Positions 30,401-40,055 of a DNA stretch of 64,000 nt are shown in pieces. The DNA lies in the NCBI RefSeq assembly GCF_021412625.1, contig NZ_JAKCFI010000002.1, positions 1,230,887 to 1,294,886 on the forward strand. Reading direction: 5' to 3'. Position 1 is the stretch's first letter. Each line of letters begins with the position of its first letter. Both the position numbers and the translations under genes were made by a program. The notes below the pieces were generated by a model. The model ran no database searches and had not been told where the DNA came from. It saw nothing but the letters and a program-made list of their open reading frames with translations. The DNA is from Myxococcus stipitatus. Its GTDB lineage: Bacteria; Myxococcota; Myxococcia; Myxococcales; Myxococcaceae.

Positions 30401-30767
30401 CAGGCGCTCCTTTCTCGCTCGCGCGTGGGGACGCGCGGTGTCTCCCCGTGTCGCGCTCCGGAGCGGTGGATGCGCTCCGTTGGATTCTCCGCAGTCTCTC
30501 GCGGGCACCCGGGACGGGAGAAGGGGGACGTACCGCCAGCCTCGGGGCCCGTCGTGTCCTGGACTCCCGCGACGCGAGGATGGGCGTGAGGCCCCTTCGG
30601 GCACATGCTGGGCCGAGGGAAGGGGCGGGCACTTTCCGGAGGGTGCCTCCCCGAGAGGCGGAGGAGGGCCTCGCCGGGCCGCCCGTCCGAAGTGTCGTCG
30701 GGCTCCATGGTCCACCTCATCCGCCATTCCTAGGTTGCGCGGGAGTGGAGCGTGGAGGTCGTCGACC
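30401..30767. other. 367-nt divergent intergenic region
   Basis: Shared upstream region of the small lipoprotein (minus) and the ClpC-like gene (plus). It must carry both promoters. No CIRCE element, clear heat-shock promoter or small gene was found by eye. Confidence 0.45.
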
Positions 30768-33449
30768 ATGGTGTGTCAGAACTGCCGGAGCCGCCCAGCC
30801 GCGGTCGTGTTCAAGAAGCGGGTGAATGGCCAGGAGGCCACGCTCAACCTCTGCAACCACTGCGCGAGCGCGATGGGCATGGCCTTCGAGGGCTCCGAGG
30901 GGTTCGGCAGCCTGGAGAGCCTGGTGGAGCAGATGATGGGGCCCCGGCCGCGCTCCCGGGAGAACCTGCTCGCGCAGCTCTCGGAGATGGCCCAGCAGGT
31001 CCTGGAGCGCGCGGCGCGGATGACGCTCGACTCGGGCTACGAGCGCATGCGCATCGAACACCTGCTGCTGTCGCTGCTGCACTCGGTGCCGGAGCTGCGC
31101 GAGGCGCTCAAGCAGGCGGGGGCCCCGGTGGACGAGTTCGAGTCCCGGCTGGACACGGTGATGCCGCGCCGGGAGCCACGCCAGGCGAAGGGCGTCGCGC
31201 TGTCCTCGGGCGTCAAGCGCGTGCTCCAGCTTGCCCGGCTCCAGGCGCTGCAGATGGGTTACAGCTTCATCGGTCCGGAGCACCTGCTGCTCGGAATCCT
31301 GTTGGAGGGCGAGAGCTTCGCGGCGCAGTTCCTCTCCGGGGTGGACGTGAACGAGCTGCGCAAGCGCATGGCGGCCCAGGGCGGTCCTCCTCCGGCGCCC
31401 GCGTCGGGGGGCGGGGGGCGACAGGGGAGCGGTCTGCCACCCAACCTCACGCGCTTCACGCGGGACCTGTCGGTGCTGGCGCGCGCGGGGGAGCTGGACC
31501 CCGTCATCGGGCGAGAGAAGGAGATCCACCGCGTCATCCGCATCCTGAGCCGCAAGACGAAGAACAACCCGGTGCTCATCGGTGAGCCGGGCGTGGGCAA
31601 GACGGCCATCGCGGAGGGGTTGGCCCAGCGCATCGTCACGGGAGACGTGCCGGAGGTCCTCAAGGGCAAGCGGGTGCTCTCGCTCGACCTGGGCAGCGTG
31701 CTGGGGGGCACCAAGTTCCGGGGAGAGTTCGAGGAGCGCTTCAAGGGGTTGATGGACGAGATTCGCGCCCAGAAGGGGCAGATCATCCTCTTCATCGACG
31801 AGGTGCACACCGTCGTCGGCGCGGGGAACGCGGAGGGGGCGGTGGACGCCGCCAACCTCCTCAAACCGGCCCTGGCGCGAGGTGAGCTCCAGTGTCTGGG
31901 CGCGACGACGCTGGACGAGTACCGCAAGAACATCGAGAAGGACGCCGCGCTGGAGCGCCGCTTCCAGCCCGTCATGGTGGCCGAGCCCACGCCGGAGCAG
32001 GCCATCGAAATCCTCCGTGGCCTGCGCGACGCCTACGAGGCCCATCACCGCGTGAAGATTCTCGACACCGCGCTCACCGCGGCGGTGGAGCTGTCCGACA
32101 AGTACGTCAACGACCGGTTCCTGCCGGACAAGGCCATCGACCTGCTCGACGAGGCGGCGGCCATGGTGCGGCTGGGGGCGCGCACCGCGCCGGACCGCCT
32201 GGGGGAGATGGAGTCGCTGCTCGCGCAGAAGGAGAAGGACAAGAGCGCGGCGGTGGCGGGCGAGCGCTACGAGGAGGCCAGTCGCCTCAAGGCGGAGCTC
32301 GAGTCGCTTCGCTCCGAGCTGGAGGGGCTGCGCACCCAGTGGCAGCAGAAGCGCGGCGTCACCGAACCCACGGTGAGCCCCGAGGACATCGCCACGGTGG
32401 TGAGCGAATGGACGGGCATCCCCGCGCGCAAGCTCCAGCTGGAGGAGGGGCAGCGGCTGCTGGAGATGGAGGACGCGCTCAAGCGGCGCGTGGTAGGGCA
32501 GGAGGACGCGCTGCGCGCCATCTCCGAGGCGGTGCGGCGCGCTCGCGCGGGGCTGAAGGACCCGAACCGGCCCATCGGCTCGTTCCTGTTCCTGGGGCCC
32601 ACCGGGGTGGGGAAGACGGAGACGGCGCGCGCCCTGGCCGACTACCTCTTCAACGACGAGAACGCGATGATCCGCCTGGACATGTCCGAGTTCCAGGAGC
32701 GCCACACGGTGAGCCGCCTCATCGGCGCGCCTCCGGGGTACGTGGGCTACGAGGAGGCGGGGCGTCTGACGGAGGCCGTGCGCCGCAGGCCCTACTCGGT
32801 GCTGCTCTTCGACGAGGTGGAGAAGGCGCACCCGGACGTGTTCAACCTGCTCTTGCAGATCCTCGACGACGGTCGCCTCACGGACTCGCGGGGGCGCACG
32901 GTGGATTTCAAGAACGCGGTCATCATCATGACGTCCAACCTGGGGTCGGAGGCCATGGGCGCGGCGCGCGCGGCGCTCGGCTTCCAGCGCGCGGAGGACG
33001 AGGAGCGCGCGGGGCGGGAGCGCGCGAGCGAGGCGGTGATGAACGCGCTGCGCGGGCACTTCCGGCCGGAGTTCATCAACCGCATCGACGAAATCGTCGT
33101 CTTCCATCCCCTCGCCCCGGACCAGCTGCGCCGCATCGTCGACACCATGCTGGAGGCCACGCGCCGCAAGCTGCATGGGCAGAACCTCCAACTGGAGCTG
33201 ACGGATGCCGCCCGCGACGCGTTGGCTGAACGGGGCTTCGAGCCACGCTACGGGGCTCGACCGCTGAGGCGCGTCATCCAACGCGAGCTGGAGACGGAGA
33301 TCAGCCGCATGTTGCTGCGTGGCGAGGTGAGCGAGGGGCAGCGCATCCTCGTCGACCACCGTGACGGCGCCTTCGTGTTCAGGACGGAATCACAGGGCCT
33401 GGCCGCGGGGCTCGAGTCCGCGGCGCCCGCGTCGACACCTCCGACCTGA
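30768..33449 (+). CDS. ClpC-like double AAA+ unfoldase with N-terminal zinc module
   Basis: 893 aa, starting at ATG 30768 with GGAGG 9 nt upstream. Residues 1-32 form a four-cysteine zinc module (Cys3-x2-Cys6-x22-Cys29-x2-Cys32) resembling the N-terminus of McsA. A Clp N-domain (about 60-205), AAA+ domain D1 (Walker A GEPGVGKT, Walker B LFIDEVH), a UVR-like middle segment ([17 protein letters not shown]), D2 ([21 protein letters not shown]) and the Clp C-terminal D2-small domain follow. It should unfold proteins using ATP; a ClpP-docking (I/L/V)GF tripeptide loop could not be identified with certainty. Fusion of the zinc module is the unusual point. Confidence 0.93.
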   Translation: MVCQNCRSRPAAVVFKKRVNGQEATLNLCNHCASAMGMAFEGSEGFGSLESLVEQMMGPRPRSRENLLAQLSEMAQQVLERAARMTLDSGYERMRIEHLLLSLLHSVPELREALKQAGAPVDEFESRLDTVMPRREPRQAKGVALSSGVKRVLQLARLQALQMGYSFIGPEHLLLGILLEGESFAAQFLSGVDVNELRKRMAAQGGPPPAPASGGGGRQGSGLPPNLTRFTRDLSVLARAGELDPVIGREKEIHRVIRILSRKTKNNPVLIGEPGVGKTAIAEGLAQRIVTGDVPEVLKGKRVLSLDLGSVLGGTKFRGEFEERFKGLMDEIRAQKGQIILFIDEVHTVVGAGNAEGAVDAANLLKPALARGELQCLGATTLDEYRKNIEKDAALERRFQPVMVAEPTPEQAIEILRGLRDAYEAHHRVKILDTALTAAVELSDKYVNDRFLPDKAIDLLDEAAAMVRLGARTAPDRLGEMESLLAQKEKDKSAAVAGERYEEASRLKAELESLRSELEGLRTQWQQKRGVTEPTVSPEDIATVVSEWTGIPARKLQLEEGQRLLEMEDALKRRVVGQEDALRAISEAVRRARAGLKDPNRPIGSFLFLGPTGVGKTETARALADYLFNDENAMIRLDMSEFQERHTVSRLIGAPPGYVGYEEAGRLTEAVRRRPYSVLLFDEVEKAHPDVFNLLLQILDDGRLTDSRGRTVDFKNAVIIMTSNLGSEAMGAARAALGFQRAEDEERAGRERASEAVMNALRGHFRPEFINRIDEIVVFHPLAPDQLRRIVDTMLEATRRKLHGQNLQLELTDAARDALAERGFEPRYGARPLRRVIQRELETEISRMLLRGEVSEGQRILVDHRDGAFVFRTESQGLAAGLESAAPASTPPT

Positions 33450-33483
33450 GCAGGTGGCGCGAGGTCTGGATGGCCACTCCGCC

Positions 33484-33588
33484 AGGGCAATGATTGCCCT
33501 CCGGCGAGGCCACGCCCACCCGCCGAAGCCGCGGGCGAGCGTGTCCGTCTCTCTTCGGGGCGCGTCCGGTCGACCGGGAACGGACGCG
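33484..33588. terminator. Hairpins between convergent clp and lipoprotein genes
   Basis: A 7-bp stem at 33484-33500 (AGGGCAA/TTGCCCT, 3-nt loop) and an 8-bp stem at 33561-33588 (CGCGTCCG/CGGACGCG) lie between the clp stop at 33449 and the convergent lipoprotein stop at 33599. They could end both transcripts. No strong U tract is present. Confidence 0.45.
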
Positions 33589-33598
33589 GACGCCGGGG

Positions 33599-33952
33599 TC
33601 AGGGCAGACAGTACGAGGTGGGGTACTCGCACCGGTACGGCGTCTGCCAATACCAGGTCCCGTAGATACAGATCTGCTGCTGGATCTTCGTGGCCGTCTG
33701 GGTACAGCAGCCATTCTTCACCCATTGGGTCGAGTTGTGCGTGCAGGCCGCGGCGCTCACGGTGCCGCTCTCCGGCTCGACCCGGACGAGCTCATCGACG
33801 TTCACCGTCGTGGGGTCCGTCGTTGCCGTCCCATCGACCTGCGTGAGGTCGGTGTCGGGGGAGGACTCCAGCTCGGAGCCGGTTCCGCAACCGGCGAGGC
33901 CAGACACGGCGCACGTGAGCGCCACGAGCGCGAAGGTGTTGAAGATCTTCAT
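33599..33952 (-). CDS. Small Cys-rich lipoprotein
   Basis: 117 aa. The signal peptide ends GLAGC (Cys22), followed by an acidic Thr/Asp linker and a C-terminal domain of about 50 residues with five Cys and several Trp/Tyr (CTHNSTQWVKNGCCTQ... and a CEYPTSYCLP end), so probably disulfide-stabilised and secreted. Unrecognised family; similar short secreted lipoproteins are frequent in myxobacteria. A good sigmaA-type promoter lies about 50-75 nt upstream, and the DNA around it is noticeably AT-richer than the surroundings. Confidence 0.8.
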   Translation of the reverse strand: MKIFNTFALVALTCAVSGLAGCGTGSELESSPDTDLTQVDGTATTDPTTVNVDELVRVEPESGTVSAAACTHNSTQWVKNGCCTQTATKIQQQICIYGTWYWQTPYRCEYPTSYCLP

Positions 33953-33998
33953 GGCAGAGGCCCTGGGGTGTGGGTGGGGACATCCGTGAAACGGGAAT

Positions 33999-34027
33999 AG
34001 AATGTTAATCGGGTTGACGAGGGTCAA
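33999..34027 (-). promoter_or_regulatory. Predicted sigmaA promoter for the Cys-rich lipoprotein
   Basis: On the minus strand: -35 TTGACC (34027-34022), exact 17-nt spacer, -10 CATTCT (34004-33999). It lies in a locally AT-rich stretch about 47 nt before the gene start. Confidence 0.6.
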
Positions 34028-34127
34028 GCCCTTGAAGGTGTGTGCCATTGAGATTCGCTCCGGACGAAAGTTTCGACACGCGCCGGATGCGCAAGCCATT
34101 GGAGGGGATGCTCACCCCTGGCGCGAC

Positions 34128-34484
34128 TTACGTGCGTGAGGTGCCGCCGCCATCGACCGCGGGAGGCGGGAGCGTGCTGGCGAGCACCCACGCGAGATAG
34201 GGCGCGTGGCCGTCGGCCAGGTCCACGCGCAGCACTTCGGGGACCTGGTACGGGTGCAGGGCCACGATTCGCGTGCGCAGCGCCTCGAAGAGCGCTCCAC
34301 GCGTCTTGAAGAGGATGAGCGCCTCCGCGTCGTCCTGGACCTGTCCCTCCCAGCGGTAGATGGAGCGGACTCCCGGGAGGATGTTGCCGCAGGCGGCGAG
34401 CTGCTCCTCCACGACGACGCGGGTCAACTCGGCGGCCTTGTCGGCGGAAGGCGCGGTGACGAGGACGAGGCAGGCGTCGGTCAT
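34128..34484 (-). CDS. cutA: CutA-family divalent cation tolerance protein
   Basis: A CutA1-type protein of about 118 aa that forms a very stable trimer and is linked to copper/divalent metal tolerance. Conserved landmarks are the VLVTAPSADKAAELTR N-terminus, EEQLAACGNILPGVRSIYRWEG, and HPYQVPEVL. Three in-frame starts exist (GTG 34511, ATG 34496, ATG 34484), none with a clear ribosome-binding site; I use 34484 because it gives the family N-terminus. It is the last gene of a three-gene minus-strand unit. Confidence 0.9.
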   Translation of the reverse strand: MTDACLVLVTAPSADKAAELTRVVVEEQLAACGNILPGVRSIYRWEGQVQDDAEALILFKTRGALFEALRTRIVALHPYQVPEVLRVDLADGHAPYLAWVLASTLPPPAVDGGGTSRT

Positions 34485-34523
34485 GGAGGCGGTCATGCGG
34501 AGGGACGTCACCGGAGGGTGTCT

Positions 34524-35486
34524 CTATCGCCCGGCGCTGCGCATCCCGGTGGGCGGGTGGTGCAGCGTGTCCATCTCCTGCCGCGTCCGTCGCCGGTCCG
34601 GGGTGTCCTTCGGCAGCTCGACGAAGGTGCACATCTCGCAGAGCCGGCTGTAGATGCGCTCACCCACGCGCTCGCGCAGCAGCTCCTCGCCACGCACCGC
34701 CGCGCGCGCGTCGTCCGTCGAGCGATAACCCGTGGGGCCGGCCGCGCGCAGCTGCTTGCGCTCGGGCTCCAGCGAGTAGTTCGTCGCGAAGAGGGTGGTG
34801 CGGCCCGCGTTGTAGCGGCGGGCGATCAACTCATCGAGCGTCTCCATCTCGAACGCGCTGCCGCGGCCCTTGCCCAGCTCGTCGATGGCCAGGACCTCCA
34901 CTTCCGACAGCGGCCCGATGATCTCACCGCCGCTCTTCCCCTCCTGGAAGCCGCGCCGGATGGTGGCGTACAGCAGGGAGATCTCCACGTAGCGCGCGCG
35001 CACGCCCATCTCGAGCACGAGGTGCCCGAGCGTCGCCGCCAGCAGGTGCGTCTTCCCCGTGCCCACCGGCCCGCTGAGGATGAAGCCCTTGGCCGTGACG
35101 CCCTTCACGTACTGGTGGGCGAAGTGCATCGCCACGCCGCGACCGCGGTCCTGCGCCTCGTTGAAGGCGCGGTAGTTGTCGAAGCCCGCGTGTGCCACCA
35201 CGCCGGGCAGGTGCACGTCGTTGAACAGCGCCACCCGCCGTCGCCGCCGCGTGCACGTGCACGGCTCCATCACCTCGTAGCGCTTGGGCCCCACCTTCTG
35301 GCTGAACTCGGCCTCGCGCTCCACCAGGACATGGCCTCGCCCGCCACACACCGAGCAGCTGTCGGAGCACGCGCACACGCGTGCCTGCGCCTGGTCTCCC
35401 TGCCGTTCGATGACGTACGTCCGCCCGACACACAGCCGGCACGCTTCGCCGCCATTCACCTTCGCACCCATCTCACGCATCGCCAT
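34524..35486 (-). CDS. DnaC/DnaI-like helicase-loader ATPase with Cys clusters
   Basis: A 320-aa AAA+ protein. The N-terminal 80 residues contain eight Cys (16, 19, 38, 40, 44, 47, 76, 78), including a CSVCGGRGH DnaJ-type element, suggesting zinc binding. The ATPase core has Walker A GPVGTGKT (139-146), Walker B VLAIDELG, and sensor-1 TTLFATNYS. This matches DnaC/DnaI/IstB-type loaders that place a replicative helicase on DNA or act in restart. ATG 35486 has GGAGGGGG 7 nt upstream. Confidence 0.88.
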   Translation of the reverse strand: MAMREMGAKVNGGEACRLCVGRTYVIERQGDQAQARVCACSDSCSVCGGRGHVLVEREAEFSQKVGPKRYEVMEPCTCTRRRRRVALFNDVHLPGVVAHAGFDNYRAFNEAQDRGRGVAMHFAHQYVKGVTAKGFILSGPVGTGKTHLLAATLGHLVLEMGVRARYVEISLLYATIRRGFQEGKSGGEIIGPLSEVEVLAIDELGKGRGSAFEMETLDELIARRYNAGRTTLFATNYSLEPERKQLRAAGPTGYRSTDDARAAVRGEELLRERVGERIYSRLCEMCTFVELPKDTPDRRRTRQEMDTLHHPPTGMRSAGR

Positions 35487-35543
35487 AGAAGACCCCCTCC
35501 ATTCCCGCCCGCCAACTGAACTTTCGAGCAGTGGTGCGCCCGC

Positions 35544-36200
35544 TCACACTTCCTTCATCCCGAAGCGCCGCCGGACCGCCGCGACCACCCGGAAGCGCCG
35601 GGACAGCCTGCGCGCGTGGGTGGACATCACCTGCTGTTCGACCCCCACCGCGCGTGCGTCGCGCCACACCTGCCGTCGCTCGGAGAAGGGCAGCGCGCGA
35701 AGCAGGGCCAGGAAGCTCAGCGCCTCCTGCGCGTCCAACTGGGCCGGCTCGTCCGGGACTCGCGCCAGCACCGTGCCCCGCAGCCACGTCACCCGCGCCG
35801 CCAGGGCCACCTCCCGCCCCGCCAGGTCCTCCAGCGCGTCGCACAGCCGGGCGTGCCGCGTCTGCTCCCAGGTGAGCGCCTTGCGACGTCGCGAGGCGGG
35901 CTCCGGCTCCGCGCCCGCGCCCGCCGTGAGCGAGCGGTACTTCTTGATCTCCGCGTCCACCTGCCGCCGGCACGCGCGCAGGCTGCGCAGCACCGGCTCC
36001 CCGGGCCGCGCGTCCCACAGGGCCTTCTCCGCGGAACGGGAGATGCCCCGGGCCACGACCTCGAAGGGCACGCCCTCGCGCGCCCACTCCGTCAACAGCT
36101 GCGTGTCCAGCGCGGACAGCATGAGCCCCGCGCCACGCACCGCGAGGAAGTAGTCCTGCACCAGCTCCTCGAAGCTGGCGCTCTCCGGCAACAGGCTCAT
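35544..36200 (-). CDS. Conserved hypothetical protein upstream of loader ATPase
   Basis: A 218-aa cytoplasmic protein. Residues 1-60 (FEELVQDYFLAVRGAGLMLSALDTQLLTEW) resemble a small winged-helix or DnaD-like N-terminal module, but I cannot assign the family. The remainder is helical and very Arg/Ala-rich with an RRFRVVAAVRRRFG end. It precedes the loader ATPase gene by 57 nt on the same strand, an arrangement that recalls dnaD/dnaB-dnaI pairs, so a role with DNA replication or restart is possible. Confidence 0.75.
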   Translation of the reverse strand: MSLLPESASFEELVQDYFLAVRGAGLMLSALDTQLLTEWAREGVPFEVVARGISRSAEKALWDARPGEPVLRSLRACRRQVDAEIKKYRSLTAGAGAEPEPASRRRKALTWEQTRHARLCDALEDLAGREVALAARVTWLRGTVLARVPDEPAQLDAQEALSFLALLRALPFSERRQVWRDARAVGVEQQVMSTHARRLSRRFRVVAAVRRRFGMKEV

Positions 36201-36359
36201 GATCCGACACGCGCTCCAGGCAACACGGCCGGGCAACCGGCCGTCCGCTCCCCCATACCCGCTGGGTCCGACAAGGCAACCCCTCTGTCGCCATTTTCAC
36301 AGCGCAAATGGAAGATTTCCGGCCTGCTTTCCACGCGCCGAGGGGGCAGCCAGTCAGGG

Positions 36360-36389
36360 TTGACCCGTCGCTCGGAAACCGCGCATAGT
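36360..36389 (+). promoter_or_regulatory. Predicted sigmaA promoter of the glt operon
   Basis: -35 TTGACC (36360-36365), 18-nt spacer, -10 CATAGT (36384-36389), giving transcription from about 36396, 87 nt before gltD. It lies in the 282-nt divergent region between gltD and the 218-aa gene, which otherwise shows no named operator. Confidence 0.6.
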
Positions 36390-36482
36390 GGATTCCCTCG
36401 AATCGAAATTCCCGAAGATTCCCGGCCACTTGCCTGTCCGGAAGGCAACCGGGGACGCCGGTCCCCCTCGATTAGGAAGACC

Positions 36483-39400
36483 ATGCGCCGTTTGCTCCTC
36501 GTCTGCCTCGTGTTCCTGGCCACGGCCTCCGCCGCGCAGGAGAAGAAAGCACCGCGTGATGCCGCGCTGGGCCAGAAGGCCGCCACCACGGTGGACAAGT
36601 CCCTGGCCGGAGACATCACCCGCGAGAAGAAGAAGGAGGAGGTCGCGCCCGCGCTCCAGTACGACCAGTTCCGGCTGGGCGTCGAGCTGCAGGTGGCCTC
36701 CAAGCGACGCGAGCAGATCGCCTCGCTCAAGAAGATCATCTCCCTGTCGCCGGATCCGAAGGAGGTCCCCAGCCTCCTGTTCCGCCTGGGCGAGTTCTAC
36801 TGGGAGGAGTCGAAGTTCTACTTCTTCGAGGCGAACCGCAAGGATGACGACCTGCTGCGCGCGATGAACGCCAACGACGCCGCGGGCCAGCAGCGCGCCA
36901 AGGCGGAGAAGGCGGAGCTCGCCGGCAAGCAGAAGGAGTACGGCAAGCTCGCCGTCGAGCAGTACACGAAGATCATCCAGGAGCACCCGACCTTCGAGCG
37001 CACCGACGAGGTGCTCTTCTTCCTCGGTCAGTACCTGATGGAGGAGGGCCAGGACCGCAAGGCGCTGGTCGCCTTCAAGCGCCTGGTGGAGAAGTATCCC
37101 CAGTCGAAGTTCATCCCCGACGCGTACCTGGCCTTCGGCGAGTACTACTTCAACAACTCCAAGGGCAAGCGCCCGGAGCTGGAGAAGGCGCTGGCCGCGT
37201 ACAAGAAGGCCGCCGAGTTCCCCGAGAGCCAGGTGTACGCGTTCGCGCTGTACAAGCAGGGCTGGTGCTACTTCAACCTGTCGGACTACGAGGCCGCCAA
37301 GGACAAGTTCAAGACGGTGGTGCTCTATGGCGAGCTGGCCGGCGCCAACGCGGTGGAGAAGGACGGCGGCAAGAGCGGCCGTGGCTCGCTGGTGCGCGAG
37401 GCGCGCACCGACTACGTGCGCGCGTATGCCCACCAGGGTGACGTGGCGCAGGCCCGCGCGGACTTCGGCAAGGTGGCGTCCAACCCGGACGACCGCTTCA
37501 CCATGATGAAGCAGCTGGCCAACATCTATTACAACGACGGCAAGGACCGCGAAGCGGCCATCACCTTCAACTCCCTCATCAAGGAGAAGCCGCTGTCGCC
37601 GGAGGCGCCGGGCTTCCAGGGGAAGATCGTCGACTGCATCCTGCGCATGGGCAACAAGGAGCGCACCGTCGCCCAGGTCCGCCGGCTCGTGAAGATCATG
37701 AAGGAGGTCGAGGGTTCGGGCGTCATCAAGGACGACAAGGACAAGAAGCTGCTCGCCGAGGCGAAGGAGCTGTCCGAGCGCACCCTGTCCAACCTCGCCG
37801 TCACCTGGCACAACGAGGGCAAGAAGACGCGCAACGAGGAGACGTTCCGCTACGCGGACGCCGTCTACAGCGACTACCTCACGCTCTTCCCGGACAACCC
37901 CAAGGCGTACGACCTGCGCTTCTTCTGGGCGGAGCTGCTCAACGACAACCTGCAGAACTACGAGAAGTCCGCGGCCAACTACACGCTCGTCGTCCTCCAG
38001 GACGCCAAGGTGCTGGAGGCCAAGGACGACAAGGGCAAGCCCAAGCCGGGCAAGCCGGGCAAGTGGCTGCAGAACGCGTCCTACAACGCGGTGCTCGCCT
38101 ACGATGAAGTGGTGAAGGCCGCCGAGGCGCGCGGCGACGCCAAGAGCGAGGCGGTGGGCACGGACATCACCAAGAAGGCCACCATCCCCCCGGTGAAGAA
38201 GTCGCTGCTGGACGCGTGCGAGCGCTACCTCAAGTACGTGCCCAAGGGCGAGAAGCGGGTGGAGATCGCCTTCAAGGCGGCCAACATCTACTACCGCCAC
38301 AACCACTTCGACGAGGCGGTGCTGCGCTTCAGCGAAATCGCCCTCGGCTACCCCGAATACAAGTTCGAGAACGGGCAGCGCGCGTCGGAGATCAGCGCGA
38401 ACCTCATCCTGGACTCGTACAACCTGCTCCAGGACTACGCGAAGGTGAACGAGTGGGCGCGGCGCTTCTACGCCAACGACAAGCTGGCCACGGGCAAGTT
38501 CCGCGAGGACCTGGCCAAGCTCATCGAGCAGTCGTCGTTCAAGCTCGTCAGCCAGTTGGAGGAGAAGAAGGAGTTCTCCAAGGCGGCCGAGGCGTACCTG
38601 AACTTCGTCCACGACTTCCCGCAGACGGAGATCGCCGACCTGGCGCTCTACAATGCGTCCGTCGACTACTACAAGGCGAAGATGCTGGATAAGACCATCG
38701 AGGTCCGCAAGCGTCTGTTCGCCCAGTATCCGCGGTCGAAGTACGTGCCCGACTCCATCTACGCCAACGCGGAGGCGCAGGAGGCCATCGGCGACTTCGA
38801 GGAGGCCGCCGGGACCTACGAGCTGTACGTGCGCGGCTACGAGCGCAGCCTCGACGAGAAGGGCGCGGGCCGCTCCAAGTCCAAGTCGAAGAAGGCGGCC
38901 GCGGACGACAAGCCGGCCGTGCCCCAGAAGTGGGAGGAGGCCAAGGCGCAGATCGCCCTGTTCAACGCGGCCACCTACCGCGAGGGCCTGGGCCAGACGA
39001 AGGCCGCGCTGCGCAACCGCGAGCGCTACCTGGAGCTGTGGCCGCGCGCCAAGGACGCGGACGAGATCCGCCTGTCCATCATCGACCTGACCGGCAAGAG
39101 CGGCGCGGCGATGAAGGCCATCAAGATGCTGGAGGAGTACGAGCGCGACAACATGCGTTCGGCCAGCAAGTTCCTCGGCGCGGAGGGCCGCATCATCGAG
39201 CTGTACCGGAAGATGAACAAGACGCGCGACGTGGCGCGCATGTACAAGCGCGTGGGCGAGCACTTCGACCAGCTGCCGCGCCGCGTGCAGTCGACGCTGG
39301 AGAAGCCCGCGCTGGCCACCGCCGCCCAGGCGCAGTTCCTCGCCATCGAGCCGGACTGGGCCGAGTACAAGCGCCTGAAGCTGTACTGGGGCGCGCCGCC

Positions 39401-40055
39401 GTCGCCGGACCGCTTCCGCGCCAGCATCCAGGACAAGAGCCGGGCGCTGCAGGTGGTGGAGAAGAAGTACGTGCAGACGGTGGCGCTGGGCGCGCCGGAG
39501 CCGTCCCTGTGCGCGCTCAACCGCATCGGCCTGGCGTACGACCACTTCGCCGACCGCGTCATCAACGCCCCCATGCCGCGCGGGCTCGACGAGGAGTCGC
39601 AGCAGGCGCTGCGCGACGAGTTCTCCAACCAGGCCCAGCCGCTCAAGGACAAGGCCACGGAGGCGTTCGCGGCCACGGTGGCCAAGAGCCGCGAGCTGGA
39701 CGTGTACAACGCCTGCGCCGCGGAGGCGCTGAAGATGCTGCGCACCACCTACCAGCCGGACCGCTACCCGGACATGCCGGAGGAGAAGGTGGCGCTCAAG
39801 GGCCGCGAGCAGCTCATCGGCGGGGACGTGCTGGCGGCCATCCAGGACGTGCCGCCGCCGGCGCCCAAGGCCGTCGCGGAGGCCACGAAGGACCAGAAGA
39901 CGACGCTGCAGGAGGACCTGACGGACCTCACCCAGCAGCTGCGCTCGCAGACCGAGACCCAGGTGGACGCCAAGTCCACCGCCGCCACCGGTCCTGACGG
40001 CTCGAAGCCCGCCAAGCAGGGCGGAAGCGACGAGGAGCCGGAGGACTTCCTCTAA
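36483..40055 (+). CDS. gltD: Gliding motility periplasmic TPR protein GltD (AgmU)
   Basis: 1190 aa. A signal peptide (about 1-18, ATASA) leads to a periplasmic protein built of many TPR-like helical pairs (for example EVPSLLFRLGEFYWEESKF, ALVAFKRLVEKYPQSKFIPDAYLAFGEYY), with a low-complexity Lys/Ser linker near residue 800 and a disordered Glu-rich end. AgmU of M. xanthus is a Glt-complex component that links inner- and outer-membrane parts of the gliding machine. The open frame extends upstream, but ATG 36483 has AGGAAGA 4 nt before it and creates the signal peptide. It ends TAATG, sharing one base with gltE. Confidence 0.93.
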   Translation: MRRLLLVCLVFLATASAAQEKKAPRDAALGQKAATTVDKSLAGDITREKKKEEVAPALQYDQFRLGVELQVASKRREQIASLKKIISLSPDPKEVPSLLFRLGEFYWEESKFYFFEANRKDDDLLRAMNANDAAGQQRAKAEKAELAGKQKEYGKLAVEQYTKIIQEHPTFERTDEVLFFLGQYLMEEGQDRKALVAFKRLVEKYPQSKFIPDAYLAFGEYYFNNSKGKRPELEKALAAYKKAAEFPESQVYAFALYKQGWCYFNLSDYEAAKDKFKTVVLYGELAGANAVEKDGGKSGRGSLVREARTDYVRAYAHQGDVAQARADFGKVASNPDDRFTMMKQLANIYYNDGKDREAAITFNSLIKEKPLSPEAPGFQGKIVDCILRMGNKERTVAQVRRLVKIMKEVEGSGVIKDDKDKKLLAEAKELSERTLSNLAVTWHNEGKKTRNEETFRYADAVYSDYLTLFPDNPKAYDLRFFWAELLNDNLQNYEKSAANYTLVVLQDAKVLEAKDDKGKPKPGKPGKWLQNASYNAVLAYDEVVKAAEARGDAKSEAVGTDITKKATIPPVKKSLLDACERYLKYVPKGEKRVEIAFKAANIYYRHNHFDEAVLRFSEIALGYPEYKFENGQRASEISANLILDSYNLLQDYAKVNEWARRFYANDKLATGKFREDLAKLIEQSSFKLVSQLEEKKEFSKAAEAYLNFVHDFPQTEIADLALYNASVDYYKAKMLDKTIEVRKRLFAQYPRSKYVPDSIYANAEAQEAIGDFEEAAGTYELYVRGYERSLDEKGAGRSKSKSKKAAADDKPAVPQKWEEAKAQIALFNAATYREGLGQTKAALRNRERYLELWPRAKDADEIRLSIIDLTGKSGAAMKAIKMLEEYERDNMRSASKFLGAEGRIIELYRKMNKTRDVARMYKRVGEHFDQLPRRVQSTLEKPALATAAQAQFLAIEPDWAEYKRLKLYWGAPPSPDRFRASIQDKSRALQVVEKKYVQTVALGAPEPSLCALNRIGLAYDHFADRVINAPMPRGLDEESQQALRDEFSNQAQPLKDKATEAFAATVAKSRELDVYNACAAEALKMLRTTYQPDRYPDMPEEKVALKGREQLIGGDVLAAIQDVPPPAPKAVAEATKDQKTTLQEDLTDLTQQLRSQTETQVDAKSTAATGPDGSKPAKQGGSDEEPEDFL

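Noticed and set aside
30123..30767. 215-codon upstream extension of the Clp frame
   Set aside because: It lacks protein character and a ribosome site; GGAGG plus the zinc-module start at 30768 is far better.
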